Assembly (NCBI RefSeq): GCF_002920635.1
Contig: NZ_PQSR01000065.1
Location: 1-45,157 of the forward strand
Origin: Streptomyces sp. Ru72
Lineage (GTDB): Bacteria; Actinomycetota; Actinomycetes; Streptomycetales; Streptomycetaceae
Length of the DNA stretch: 45,157 nt
Reading direction: 5' to 3'
The notes below the pieces were generated by a model. That model saw nothing but the letters and a program-made list of their open reading frames with translations, made no database searches and was not told the DNA's origin. Both the position numbers and the translations under genes were made by a program. Below are positions 14,793 to 22,302 of this stretch, in pieces; positions within the stretch are counted from its first letter, which is position 1; every line of letters begins with the position of its first letter.

Positions 14793-14816
14793 GGCCACCT
14801 CCACCACCGGGTGGCC
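14793..14816 (-). promoter_or_regulatory. Hairpin over the gvpO ribosome binding site
   Basis: On the minus strand, GGCCACC (14810-14816) pairs with GGTGGCC (14793-14799) immediately before the start codon, with a 10-base loop. The GGAGG-type site is split between loop and stem, so the pairing could limit translation of gvpO. Confidence 0.4.
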
Positions 14817-14865
14817 ACAAGGGCGTTGGCCAAACCTTCGGATTCCCGAGGGCGGCAACCGGGCT

Positions 14866-15786
14866 TCAACCGCGCAGGTCGTCGAGCCGCCGCCGGGCAC
14901 GTGCGAGGGAGCGCCCCCGGGGCGGCATGTCCGCCCAGGGGTCGGTGCGGGCCTGGTCCACCGCGTCGGCGATGGTCCAGCGGCGGGCGTTCAGATCCGG
15001 GTCGTCCAACTGGCCCCAGGACAGCGGCGTCGCGACCGGTGCGCCCGGCAGCGCCCGTACGCTGAAGGGGGCGACCGCGGTCTGCGCGTACGCGTTGCGC
15101 TGGACGTCGAGGTAGAGGCGGTCGCCGCGGTCCTTCTTGCGGGCGGCGGTGGTGAGCAGGTCGGGGTGGGCACAGGCCAGGACGTCGGCGATGTCCCTCG
15201 CGAACCCGCGTGCCTCGTCGAAGTCGTGGTCGCCGCTGATCGGGACGACGACATGCAGGCCGCGTGATCCGGTGGTCATCAGGCCGGACGGAAGCCTCAG
15301 TTGGTCCAGCAGCTCCCCCACCAGCCGGGCGGCTGCGCGTACCTGGCCGAAGTCGCCGTCCGCCGGGTCGAGGTCGAGGACGATACGGTCGGGCCGCTGG
15401 AGCCGGTCGGCGCGGGAGAGCCAGCGGTGCAGGGTGAGACAGGCCTGGTCGGCGAGGTAGAGGAGAGTGGCGGTGTCGTCGCAGACGGTGTGGCAGACGG
15501 TGCCGCCCTCCTTGGGGAGTTCGACGCGCCGGATCCACTCCGGGTAGTGCTCCGGCGTGTTCTTCTGCATGAAGCGGGGCCCGTCCACACCGTCCGGGTG
15601 CCGCTCCAGCATCAGGGGCCGGCCCCGCAGCTGCGGCAGCATGAACGGGGCGACGGAGCGGTAGTACGCCACGAGGTCGGCCTTGGTGTACTCCTTCCCG
15701 TTCCCCTTCCCGGGGAAGAGCACCTTGTCCGGCCGGTGCACCTCGACCGTGCGGCGGCCGGCCCGCACGGTCCGCGTGCTGCTCAT
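14866..15786 (-). CDS. LigD-type DNA polymerase/primase (stand-alone)
   Basis: A 306-residue archaeo-eukaryotic primase-type polymerase like the polymerase domain of bacterial LigD, used in non-homologous end joining. Metal-binding DLDPADGDF gives Asp138 and Asp140. TTGSRGLHVVVP gives the nucleotide-binding Ser174, Arg175 and His178. HPDGVDGPRFMQKN near 63-76 is also typical. It has no ligase or nuclease domain, and no ku gene lies in the window. Streptomyces encode such free polymerases (a conserved one has been called PolR). The start at 15786 has GAGGGG about 6 bases upstream; a GTG at 15804 overlaps the transketolase stop. It lies 14 bases after the transketolase gene, so it is probably cotranscribed. 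Confidence 0.9.
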   Translation of the reverse strand: MSSTRTVRAGRRTVEVHRPDKVLFPGKGNGKEYTKADLVAYYRSVAPFMLPQLRGRPLMLERHPDGVDGPRFMQKNTPEHYPEWIRRVELPKEGGTVCHTVCDDTATLLYLADQACLTLHRWLSRADRLQRPDRIVLDLDPADGDFGQVRAAARLVGELLDQLRLPSGLMTTGSRGLHVVVPISGDHDFDEARGFARDIADVLACAHPDLLTTAARKKDRGDRLYLDVQRNAYAQTAVAPFSVRALPGAPVATPLSWGQLDDPDLNARRWTIADAVDQARTDPWADMPPRGRSLARARRRLDDLRG

Positions 15787-15800
15787 GTGGCTCCCCTCGT

Positions 15801-17648
15801 TCACGGCACCACGGCGTGCTCCACCAGCAGCCGGGCCGAGGCTGCGATCGACTCGGCGTCGATGCCGGCGGCGTGCAGCTGCTCCTCGGGGGTCGCCGAG
15901 CCCGGCATCGTACGGACGGCGAGGCGCACCAGACGCGGTACGGGCCGCCCGTCGAGGAACGCGTCGAGCACCGCGTCGCCGAGGCCGCCCTCCTCGCGGT
16001 GGTCCTCCACGGTGAGCAGGCAGCCGGTGCGGTCGGCGGCCTCGCGCAGGGTCTCGCGGTCGACGGGCTTGACCGAGTACAGGTCGATGACCCGTACGCG
16101 GATGCCCTGTCCGGCGAGGGCGTCGGCGGCCTTCAGCGCCTCATGGACGGTGACCCCGGCGGCGACGATGGTGAGCCGGTCCTCATGGGAGGCGCGCAGC
16201 ACCTTGCTGCCGCCGATCGGGAACTCCTCGGTGGGCCCGTAGATGACCGGTGTCTTCCCGCGCGAGGTGCGCAGGTAGCGGATGCCCTCACGGCCGGCCA
16301 TCGAGGCGACGAGCCGGGCGGTCTGGTTGGCGTCGCACGGGTACAGCACGGTCGAGTCGTACACCGAGCGGAACATCGCCAGGTCCTCGAGACCCATCTG
16401 CGAGGGACCGTCCTGGCCGATGGCGCAACCGGCGTGCGAGCCGACCAGGTTGATGCCCGAGCCGCTGATCGAGGCCATGCGCACGAAGTCGTGGGCGCGG
16501 GTGAGGAACGCGGCGAACGTGGAAGCGTACGGCAGCCAGCCGCGCGCGGCCATGCCGACGGCGGCGGCGACCATCTGCTGTTCGGCGATGTAGCACTCGA
16601 AGTAGCGCTCGGGGTGCTCCTTGCCGAAGTACTCGGAGCGGGTGGAGTCGCCGACCTCGCCGTCCAGGGCGACGACGTCGCCCCGCGCGTTGCCGAGCGC
16701 GGCGAGCGCCTGGCCGTAGGCGTCGCGGGTGGGAACCTCGTCCCCCAAGTCGTAGCGCGGCAGCTCCAGGTGGCCGCCCTGCACGGCGTGCAGCATGCGC
16801 GCGGCGGGCGGCCCCTGCACCTCGACGTGCAGGTCGCGTACGCCGCCGAGCTCCGCGATCGCCTCCTCTGCGTCCGGCAGCGGCTTGCCGTGCTGGCCCT
16901 CGCGGTCCTGGACGGCGGTGACGCCCTTGCCCTTGAGGGTGCGGGCGAGGATGACGGTGGGCTGTCCCACCGTGGACTCGGCTTCGGCGAAGGCCCGGTC
17001 GACGGCCTCGACGTCGTGGCCGTCGACCTCGACGGTGTGCCAGTCGAAGGCCTTGAAGCGGCGTGCGTAGGCGTCCAGATCGTGGCCGTGGCGGGTGGGT
17101 CCGCGCTGGCCGAGCCGGTTGACGTCGACGACGGCGATCAGGTTGTCGAGGTGCTCGTAGCCGGCGTGCTCGGCGGCCTCCCACACGGAGCCCTCGGCGA
17201 GCTCGCTGTCGCCGCACAGCACCCACACGCGGTAGCCGGTGCGGTCGAGTCGCTGCCCGGCGAGCGCGATGCCCACGCCCACGGGCAGTCCCTGGCCGAG
17301 GGAGCCGGTGGCGGTCTCGACCCAGGGCAGCCGGCGCGGCGTGGGGTGCCCCTCCAGACGGCTGCCCAGTTTGCGGAAGGTGAGCAGCTCGGTCTCGTTG
17401 ATCGCGCCCGCGGCCTTGTACGCGGCGTACAGGAGGGGTGAGGCGTGTCCCTTGGAGAGGACGAACCGGTCGTTCGCGGGGTGGGCGGGCCGTTCGAAGT
17501 CGTAGCGCAGGTGGTGGGCCAGCAGGACGGCCATCAGGTCCGCGGCGGACATCGAGGAGGTGGGGTGCCCGGAGCCGGCCGCCGCGGAGGCGCGGACGCT
17601 GTCGACGCGCAGCTGCTGGGCGAGTTCGGTGAGCTGACGGGTGTTCAT
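15801..17648 (-). CDS. tkt: Transketolase
   Basis: A 615-residue complete transketolase-type enzyme that moves two-carbon units between sugar phosphates. The N-terminal ThDP domain has AAGSGHPTSSMSAADLM and GDSELAEGSVWEAAEHAG with the paired Asn in VVDVNRLGQ. The pyrimidine domain begins near 325, with YIAEQQMVAAAVGMAARGW supplying the catalytic Glu and YASTFAAFLTRAHD after it. A C-terminal domain (about 480-615) has VIDLYSVKPVDRETL. It is shorter than the usual 660-700 residues, as in the transketolases of archaea and some actinobacterial paralogues. It is probably a second copy rather than the housekeeping gene. The ATG overlaps the upstream stop (ATGA) and follows AAGGAGGA. Confidence 0.9.
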   Translation of the reverse strand: MNTRQLTELAQQLRVDSVRASAAAGSGHPTSSMSAADLMAVLLAHHLRYDFERPAHPANDRFVLSKGHASPLLYAAYKAAGAINETELLTFRKLGSRLEGHPTPRRLPWVETATGSLGQGLPVGVGIALAGQRLDRTGYRVWVLCGDSELAEGSVWEAAEHAGYEHLDNLIAVVDVNRLGQRGPTRHGHDLDAYARRFKAFDWHTVEVDGHDVEAVDRAFAEAESTVGQPTVILARTLKGKGVTAVQDREGQHGKPLPDAEEAIAELGGVRDLHVEVQGPPAARMLHAVQGGHLELPRYDLGDEVPTRDAYGQALAALGNARGDVVALDGEVGDSTRSEYFGKEHPERYFECYIAEQQMVAAAVGMAARGWLPYASTFAAFLTRAHDFVRMASISGSGINLVGSHAGCAIGQDGPSQMGLEDLAMFRSVYDSTVLYPCDANQTARLVASMAGREGIRYLRTSRGKTPVIYGPTEEFPIGGSKVLRASHEDRLTIVAAGVTVHEALKAADALAGQGIRVRVIDLYSVKPVDRETLREAADRTGCLLTVEDHREEGGLGDAVLDAFLDGRPVPRLVRLAVRTMPGSATPEEQLHAAGIDAESIAASARLLVEHAVVP

Positions 17649-18988
17649 GTCTGTTCCTCCTTGCCCGGGTTGCCGTTGCCGTTGCCTCCCGGCACGCGAG
17701 CCAGTTCGGGCGAGGACGACTCCAGCGGGACCGACCAGGAGCGCACCAGCCCCAGCTGGACGGCCTGGCGCGGCAGGAGGGCGTCCAGCAGCCAGTCGGC
17801 GGCGACCCGGATGCGGTTGCCGGGCATCGCGGCGAGGTGGTAGCCGTGCGTGACGGCCGAGGCGAGCGGCCCCGACAGCGGCACGCCGAGCGGGGCGGCG
17901 GCGGCCTGCGGGCCACCGAGGTCCACGACGAAGCCCAGGTCGCGGTGGCGGTAGGCGCGCCGGGAGCCGATGCCGAGGGAGGCGGCGACGTTGCGCGCGC
18001 AGACCTTGCCGTGCCGCCACGCGTGCTGCGCCGTCATCGGTGTGTACTGGCCCGGGTTCTCCAGGTCGGGTACGGCGGCCGCGTCGCCGCAGGCGAACAC
18101 CTCGGGGTGGCCCGGCACCTGCAGGTAGGGGTCGACGAGCAGCCGGCCGCGCTCCAGGGGCTTGCCGAGCCCCTCCACGAACGGGTCGGGGCGTACGCCG
18201 ACGCACCACACCAGCGTGCGGGTGTCGACGAACTCCCCGTCGGTCAGGAGGACTCCGTCATGGGTCGCCTCCTTCACGGAGGTTCCCATCCGCACGTCGA
18301 CGCCGCGCTTGCGCAGGACGCGGTCGGCGGTGCGGGAGAGCCGCTCGTCCATCTCCGGCAGCACGCGCGGGGCGATGTCCAGCAGCATCCATCGCGGCTT
18401 GATGCCCTGGCGCAGCGGCTGCTTGCGCACGAGCGCGTCGGTGTACCGCTTGCCCTGGGCGGCGACCTCGGTCCCGGTGTAGCCGGCGCCGACCACCACG
18501 AAGGTGCAGCGTGCGGCGCAGGTCTTGGGGTCGTCGGACGTGGCGGCCAGTTCGATCTGGCGGGTCACGTGGTCGCGCAGGTACAGCGCCTCGGGCATGC
18601 CCCGGAAGCCGTGGGCGTGCTCGGAGACGCCGGGGATCGGCAGCAGCTTGTTGACGCTGCCGACGGCGAGGACGAGCCGGTCGTAGCCGAGGGTGCCGCC
18701 GTTGCCCTCCGGGTCGGTGTAGTGCACGGTGCGCGCGTCGAGGTCCACGCCGTCGGCCTCGCCGAGCACCAGGCGGACGTTGCGCAGGGTGCCGGAGAGC
18801 GAGACGGCGACCCGTCGCGGTTCCAGGATTCCGGTGGCCACCTGCGGCAGCAGGGGCAGATACAGAAAGTAGTCCGTCGGGTTGAGCAGAGTGATGTCGG
18901 CCCGGTGCCGGGTCAGCCGGGACAGGGTGCGGGCCGTCTGGTACCCGGCGAATCCGGCACCGACGATCAGGATGCGGGGTCGACTCAC
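17645..18988 (-). CDS. Type II NADH dehydrogenase-like FAD oxidoreductase
   Basis: A 447-residue flavoprotein with two Rossmann folds. The FAD site RILIVGAGFAGYQTARTL is at 4-21 and the NAD(P)H site FVVVGAGYTGTEVAA is near 170. VFACGDAAAVPD near 310 closes the FAD site. A C-terminal hydrophobic or amphipathic part (about 375-425) probably binds the membrane. The family passes electrons from NADH to quinone without pumping protons. The start GTG has GGAGG 6-7 bases upstream. It is the first gene of a minus-strand run (NDH-2, transketolase, LigD-type polymerase) leading into the gas vesicle genes. It is divergent from the F420 enzyme, with 188 bases between, in which I see no clear promoter. 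Confidence 0.88.
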   Translation of the reverse strand: MSRPRILIVGAGFAGYQTARTLSRLTRHRADITLLNPTDYFLYLPLLPQVATGILEPRRVAVSLSGTLRNVRLVLGEADGVDLDARTVHYTDPEGNGGTLGYDRLVLAVGSVNKLLPIPGVSEHAHGFRGMPEALYLRDHVTRQIELAATSDDPKTCAARCTFVVVGAGYTGTEVAAQGKRYTDALVRKQPLRQGIKPRWMLLDIAPRVLPEMDERLSRTADRVLRKRGVDVRMGTSVKEATHDGVLLTDGEFVDTRTLVWCVGVRPDPFVEGLGKPLERGRLLVDPYLQVPGHPEVFACGDAAAVPDLENPGQYTPMTAQHAWRHGKVCARNVAASLGIGSRRAYRHRDLGFVVDLGGPQAAAAPLGVPLSGPLASAVTHGYHLAAMPGNRIRVAADWLLDALLPRQAVQLGLVRSWSVPLESSSPELARVPGGNGNGNPGKEEQT

Positions 18989-19176
18989 GATGCGCCTCCG
19001 GCGTTCTCGCGCGTACGTCGTCTGCCTGGCGGACGCACGGATGCGCCACCCGTGCGAGACCTTCCGCGTCCCCCGGGTCAGGGCGCCCAAACGCCGCCGG
19101 GCGTGCGTTTCGTCCAGGTCCCGCACGGTTACCCGGCCGGTGACCGACGCGGTACCCCCTCCCCGGAGGTTCACCC

Positions 19177-20133
19177 ATGACCGAGTACGGCTACTTCCTC
19201 TCGTGCGAGGAGTTCGGCCCCGCGGATCTGATCGAACAGGCGAGGATGGCCGAGCAGGCCGGTTTCCAGCGGCTGTGGATCTCGGACCACTACCACCCGT
19301 GGAACGACGCACAGGGCCAGAGCCCGTTCGTGTGGTCGGTGATCGGTGCCCTCTCGGAGGCCGTGTCGTTGCCCGTCGAGACCGCGGTGACCTGTCCGAC
19401 CGTACGGATGCACCCGGCGGTGGTCGCGCAGGCCGCCGCGACGAGCGCGGTGATGACCGGCGGCCGGTTCCGGCTGGGCGTGGGCTCGGGTGAGGCGCTG
19501 AACGAGCACATCCTCGGCGATCCCTGGCCGCCCACGACCGTGCGCCTGGAGATGCTGGAAGAGGCGATCCAGATCATGCGCCGGCTGTTCAGCGGAGAGC
19601 AGGTCACCCACCACGGCACCCACTACAAGGTGGAGAACGCCCGCCTCTACACGGTTCCCGACGAGCCGGTCCCGATCGACATCTCCGGTTTCGGGCCCGA
19701 GGCGACGGCACTGGCGGCGCGCGTCGGCGACGGCTACATCACGATGATGCCCGAGGAGTCGATGGTGACGCAGTTCCGCAAGGGCGGCGGCGGCACCAAG
19801 CCGGTGAGCGGGGGCGCGAAGGTCTGCTACGGCACGGACCGCGAGGAGTGCGTGCGGACGGTCCGCGAGCTGTGGTCCAACGAGCTGCTGCCCGGCGAGA
19901 TGGGGCAGGTGCTGCCGACGCCGAGGCACTTCGAGCAGCTGATGCCGCTGGTCTCGGAGGACATGGTGCGGGAGAACAGGGTGTGCGGCGACGATGTGGA
20001 CGAACACGTGTCCGCCCTCACCGCGTTCGTGGACGCGGGCTTCGACGTGGTCTACGTCAACCAGATCGGCCCGGACCAGCGCGGCTTCTTCGACTTCTAC
20101 CGGACGAAGGTGCTGCCGCAGCTGCCGCGGTGA
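19177..20133 (+). CDS. F420-dependent LLM-class oxidoreductase (G6PDH-like)
   Basis: A 318-residue single-domain luciferase-like TIM barrel of the actinobacterial group related to F420-dependent glucose-6-phosphate dehydrogenase. LWISDHYHPWNDAQGQSPF (about 33-51) carries the active-site His and Trp. RFRLGVGSGEALNEHILGD (about 97-115) carries the Glu. DISGFGPEATALAARVGDGY is the usual flavin-cofactor strand. It should use cofactor F420; the substrate is unproven, with sugar phosphates and alcohols being known ones. GGAGG lies 9 bases upstream. The gene is monocistronic and ends at a strong terminator. Confidence 0.88.
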   Translation: MTEYGYFLSCEEFGPADLIEQARMAEQAGFQRLWISDHYHPWNDAQGQSPFVWSVIGALSEAVSLPVETAVTCPTVRMHPAVVAQAAATSAVMTGGRFRLGVGSGEALNEHILGDPWPPTTVRLEMLEEAIQIMRRLFSGEQVTHHGTHYKVENARLYTVPDEPVPIDISGFGPEATALAARVGDGYITMMPEESMVTQFRKGGGGTKPVSGGAKVCYGTDREECVRTVRELWSNELLPGEMGQVLPTPRHFEQLMPLVSEDMVRENRVCGDDVDEHVSALTAFVDAGFDVVYVNQIGPDQRGFFDFYRTKVLPQLPR

Positions 20134-20141
20134 CCGCGGTC

Positions 20142-20186
20142 GACACGGGTGAACCCCGGGGTACTCCCCCGGGGTTCACCCGTGTC
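20142..20186. terminator. Strong bidirectional terminator
   Basis: Perfect 20-bp stem (20142-20161 with 20167-20186) and TACTC loop, between the convergent F420 oxidoreductase and SDR genes. It is among the longest perfect hairpins in the window. Confidence 0.95.
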
Positions 20187-20193
20187 CGTGCGC

Positions 20194-21231
20194 TCAGCCA
20201 CGGCGCCGCAGGCCGGCCGCGGTGACCGCGGCACCCAGGCCCCCGGCCAGGATCCCCGCCCCGATGCGCGTCCGGTTGCGGGACAGCCACTCCTCCACGC
20301 TGTCCGGACGGGACTCCGCGTCGAAGCGGCCGTGGGCCCCGTAGTCGTGGCCGTGCGGTCCGTCCGCCGGCGACCACAGGTTGCCCGCGGTGCCGTGCTG
20401 ACCCTCGTCGCGCTGAGCGTCGAACCCCGTACGGGCGAGGTAGCGGTCCAGCAGCCCCGGGGCCACGGCGTTGGCGATGAGCGTGGCCGCCGTCGACCCG
20501 CCCACCCAGTACTCCCGGCGCCGCGGGTGCCCGGCCGCGTGGACGATGGCGCGTGCGGCGACCTCCGGCTGGTAGACCGGCGCCACCGGCCGCGCCCGGC
20601 CCGGCATCCGGCTGAGCACCCAGTCGAACTGCGGGGTGTTGAGCGCGGGCATCTGCACCATCGTCGTGCGCACCTTCGAGCCGTCGTGCAGCAGTTCGCA
20701 GCGCAGCGACTCGTTGAAGCCCTGGATCGCGTGCTTGGCGCCGCAGTACGCCGACTGCAGCGGGATGCCCCGGTAGGCCAGCGCGGAGCCTACCTGAACG
20801 ATCGTCCCGTGGTCCGCGGGCAGCATGTGCCGCAGCGCGGCCCGGGTGCCGAACACATAGCCCAGGTACGTCACTTCGGTGACCCGGCGGAACTCGTCCG
20901 GAGCGACGTCCGTGAACCGCGCGAAGACACCGGCGAACGCGTTGTTGACCCAGACGTCGATCCGCCCGAACTCCTCGACGACCTGCTCCGCCGCGTCCTC
21001 GACCGCCCGCGCGTCCGACACGTCGACGGGGACGACGAGCGCCTCACCCCCGGCACGCCGCACCTCGTCCGCGGCCGCGGCGAGGCCCTCGCGTCCCCGG
21101 GCGAGCAGAGCGACCCGGTCGCCCCGGGACGCGAAGGCCACCGCCGTGGCCCGGCCCACACCGCCGCTCGCCCCGGTCACCACGACTGCCCTGCGGCGCT
21201 TCGGCAGGGCTCCCGACCATGCCTTGGCCAT
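20194..21231 (-). CDS. Short-chain dehydrogenase/reductase with C-terminal extension
   Basis: A 345-residue SDR. The nucleotide site VVVTGASGGVGRATAVAFA is at 16-34, WVNNAFAG is near 94, the catalytic Ser is in VQVGSALAYRG, and Tyr/Lys are in YCGAKHAI. A substrate loop follows. About 90 residues beyond the SDR fold end in a Gly/Ala hydrophobic segment (GAGILAGGLGAAVTAAGL) that could attach it to the membrane. The substrate is unknown. It lies 6 bases downstream of the holin-like gene and is probably its operon partner. Confidence 0.88.
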   Translation of the reverse strand: MAKAWSGALPKRRRAVVVTGASGGVGRATAVAFASRGDRVALLARGREGLAAAADEVRRAGGEALVVPVDVSDARAVEDAAEQVVEEFGRIDVWVNNAFAGVFARFTDVAPDEFRRVTEVTYLGYVFGTRAALRHMLPADHGTIVQVGSALAYRGIPLQSAYCGAKHAIQGFNESLRCELLHDGSKVRTTMVQMPALNTPQFDWVLSRMPGRARPVAPVYQPEVAARAIVHAAGHPRRREYWVGGSTAATLIANAVAPGLLDRYLARTGFDAQRDEGQHGTAGNLWSPADGPHGHDYGAHGRFDAESRPDSVEEWLSRNRTRIGAGILAGGLGAAVTAAGLRRRG

Positions 21232-21237
21232 GGCGGC

Positions 21238-21723
21238 TCACCGGGCCCGGTGCTGCGGTGCCTGGGGGTCCGCTCCGGGACCTGCGGTACCCGGCGCGGC
21301 CGGATCGGTCACGCCCGGCGTGGGCGGGGTGTGCGGCATCGGCGGGTACGGCGTCCCGAGCCCGCTCTGCGGGGCGGCGGGCGGCGTTCCGCGCAGGCCG
21401 GAGGCGGCGTGGTGCGACGCGGCTCCGTGCCCGCCGGCGCGGGCGGCGCCGCGCAGCAGGTAGGCGGCCACGCCGAGCACCGCCGCCGTGATCAGCGCGG
21501 CGGCCCAGCCGGGCAGTGCCAGCGCCAGCGCCAGACCCAGGGCGAGCGCCACCCCGGCGCCCGCGTACAGTCCGGTGGCGCCGGAGGCCGCGTAGAGCGC
21601 GGCCGTGCGGCGCTGCTTGCGGGTCTGCTCGCGCAACTCCTCGCGCACGGCCTCCCGGGCCACCTGCGCCAGCTCGTCGACCAGATGCTTGTCCAGATGT
21701 TCCAGGTGATCCAAGCGGTTCAT
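21238..21723 (-). CDS. Holin-like (Act_Hol/DUF1469-type) membrane protein
   Basis: A 161-residue protein. A charged amphipathic helix (about 1-40, HLVDELAQVAREAVREELRE) precedes two hydrophobic helices (about 44-67 and 70-92, YAGAGVALALGLALALALPG and WAAALITAAVLGVAAYLL) and a Pro/Gly/Ala-rich, probably disordered tail (about 95-161). This is the layout of the actinobacterial holin-X superfamily, which is chromosomal and not a sign of phage. Its function is unclear. The longer upstream frame to 21846 crosses the divergent VOC gene. GGGTAC on the minus strand at 21738-21733, with GTTA 15 bases further upstream, is a weak stress-type promoter candidate and would give a very short leader. Confidence 0.75.
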   Translation of the reverse strand: MNRLDHLEHLDKHLVDELAQVAREAVREELREQTRKQRRTAALYAASGATGLYAGAGVALALGLALALALPGWAAALITAAVLGVAAYLLRGAARAGGHGAASHHAASGLRGTPPAAPQSGLGTPYPPMPHTPPTPGVTDPAAPGTAGPGADPQAPQHRAR

Positions 21724-21813
21724 GTCCGCCGGGTACCCGTGCCCGCGCACGCGTAACGGCAGGTGCGCGCCCGGATCGGTGCGAAACGATCTCTCTCCCG
21801 GCCAGGTCGCAAC

Positions 21814-21819
21814 TAGGCT
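21814..21819 (+). promoter_or_regulatory. Candidate -10 element of the VOC gene (leaderless)
   Basis: TAGGCT fits the Streptomyces TANNNT -10 and ends 7 bases before the ATG at 21827, with no ribosome binding site between. This suggests transcription starting at or near the start codon. No clear -35 is seen. Confidence 0.35.
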
Positions 21820-21826
21820 CGTCGGC

Positions 21827-22180
21827 ATGGTGATTCTGGGAGCCACGCTGCGTATCTGCGTCGACGACCTGGAGGCTTCGGTCCCCTTCTACGAGAGACT
21901 GACGGGCGCCCGCGCGCTCCGTTTCGAGCGCGGCGGTGTCTCGGTGGCCGCGGTCGGCTTCTTCCTGCTGATGAGCGGGCCCGAGTCCGAGCTGGAGATC
22001 CTGCGCAAGGTGGCGGCGACGATCGCGGTGGAGGACGTGGAGGAGGCCCACCGGGTGCTGAGCGACCTCGGCGCCCGTATCGTCGCCGGCCCGGTGCCTA
22101 CCCCGGTCGGCCGCAACCTCATCGCCGTGCATCCGGACGGTTCGGTGTACGAGTACGTGGACCGGCGTCAGGGGGAATGA
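21827..22180 (+). CDS. VOC-fold (glyoxalase/bleomycin-resistance-like) protein
   Basis: A 117-residue single-domain protein with two beta-alpha-beta-beta-beta halves: GATLRICVDDLEASVPFYER at the N-terminus and IAVEDVEEAHRVLSDLGARI in the second half, ending LIAVHPDGSVYEYVDRR. The final acidic position of each half (Glu in EYVD) is where such folds bind metal, but the N-terminal His usual in enzymes is not obvious, so it may be a binding protein. Substrate unknown. The start at 21827 is preferred because sequence before it is promoter-like; the earlier frame overlaps the divergent holin-like start. Confidence 0.8.
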   Translation: MVILGATLRICVDDLEASVPFYERLTGARALRFERGGVSVAAVGFFLLMSGPESELEILRKVAATIAVEDVEEAHRVLSDLGARIVAGPVPTPVGRNLIAVHPDGSVYEYVDRRQGE

Positions 22181-22233
22181 CGCACTCCAGCCTCGTAAAG
22201 GCGTCGAAATCGCAGGGAAACACTGTGGCGGGA

Positions 22234-22293
22234 CTCTTCCGTGCAACCGCACTGCCCCGGGCCTCGGGCAGGTGACGCGAGCTCGCGGAAGAG
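22234..22293 (+). ncRNA. Structured 5' leader of the NCS1 permease gene
   Basis: CTCTTCCG (22234-22241) pairs perfectly with CGGAAGAG (22286-22293). Inside are three further hairpins: GTGC/GCAC (22241-22252), CTGCCC/GGGCAG (22252-22271) and a palindromic GCGAGCTCGC (22277-22286). Together these make a four-way junction. The outer stem's 3' strand runs into the ribosome binding site (22292-22299) of the ATG at 22303, so closing it should lower translation. I compared it by eye with TPP, cobalamin, glycine, guanidine and SAH riboswitches and found no match. This could be a cis-regulator or chance pairing in GC-rich DNA. Confidence 0.4.
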
Positions 22294-22302
22294 GGAAGGT
22301 TC

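Noticed and set aside
21238..21723. Prophage or lysis cassette suggested by the holin-like protein
   Set aside because: No endolysin, integrase, capsid or att site nearby. Proteins of this type are common chromosomal genes in actinobacteria.
20149..21756. Large plus-strand frame opposite the SDR and holin-like genes
   Set aside because: It runs through a strong terminator hairpin and two intact minus-strand genes with clear motifs. It is a shadow frame.
22234..22293. Known riboswitch (cobalamin, TPP, guanidine, glycine) before the NCS1 gene
   Set aside because: A GGGAA and an ACTGCCCC string superficially recall cobalamin boxes, but their order and spacing do not match, and no TPP or guanidine core strings are present. 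Kept only as an unassigned structure.
22234..22293. tRNA gene, because of the cloverleaf-like pairing
   Set aside because: No GTTCRA T-loop, anticodon arm of correct size or CCA-like acceptor layout, and the structure runs into a ribosome binding site.
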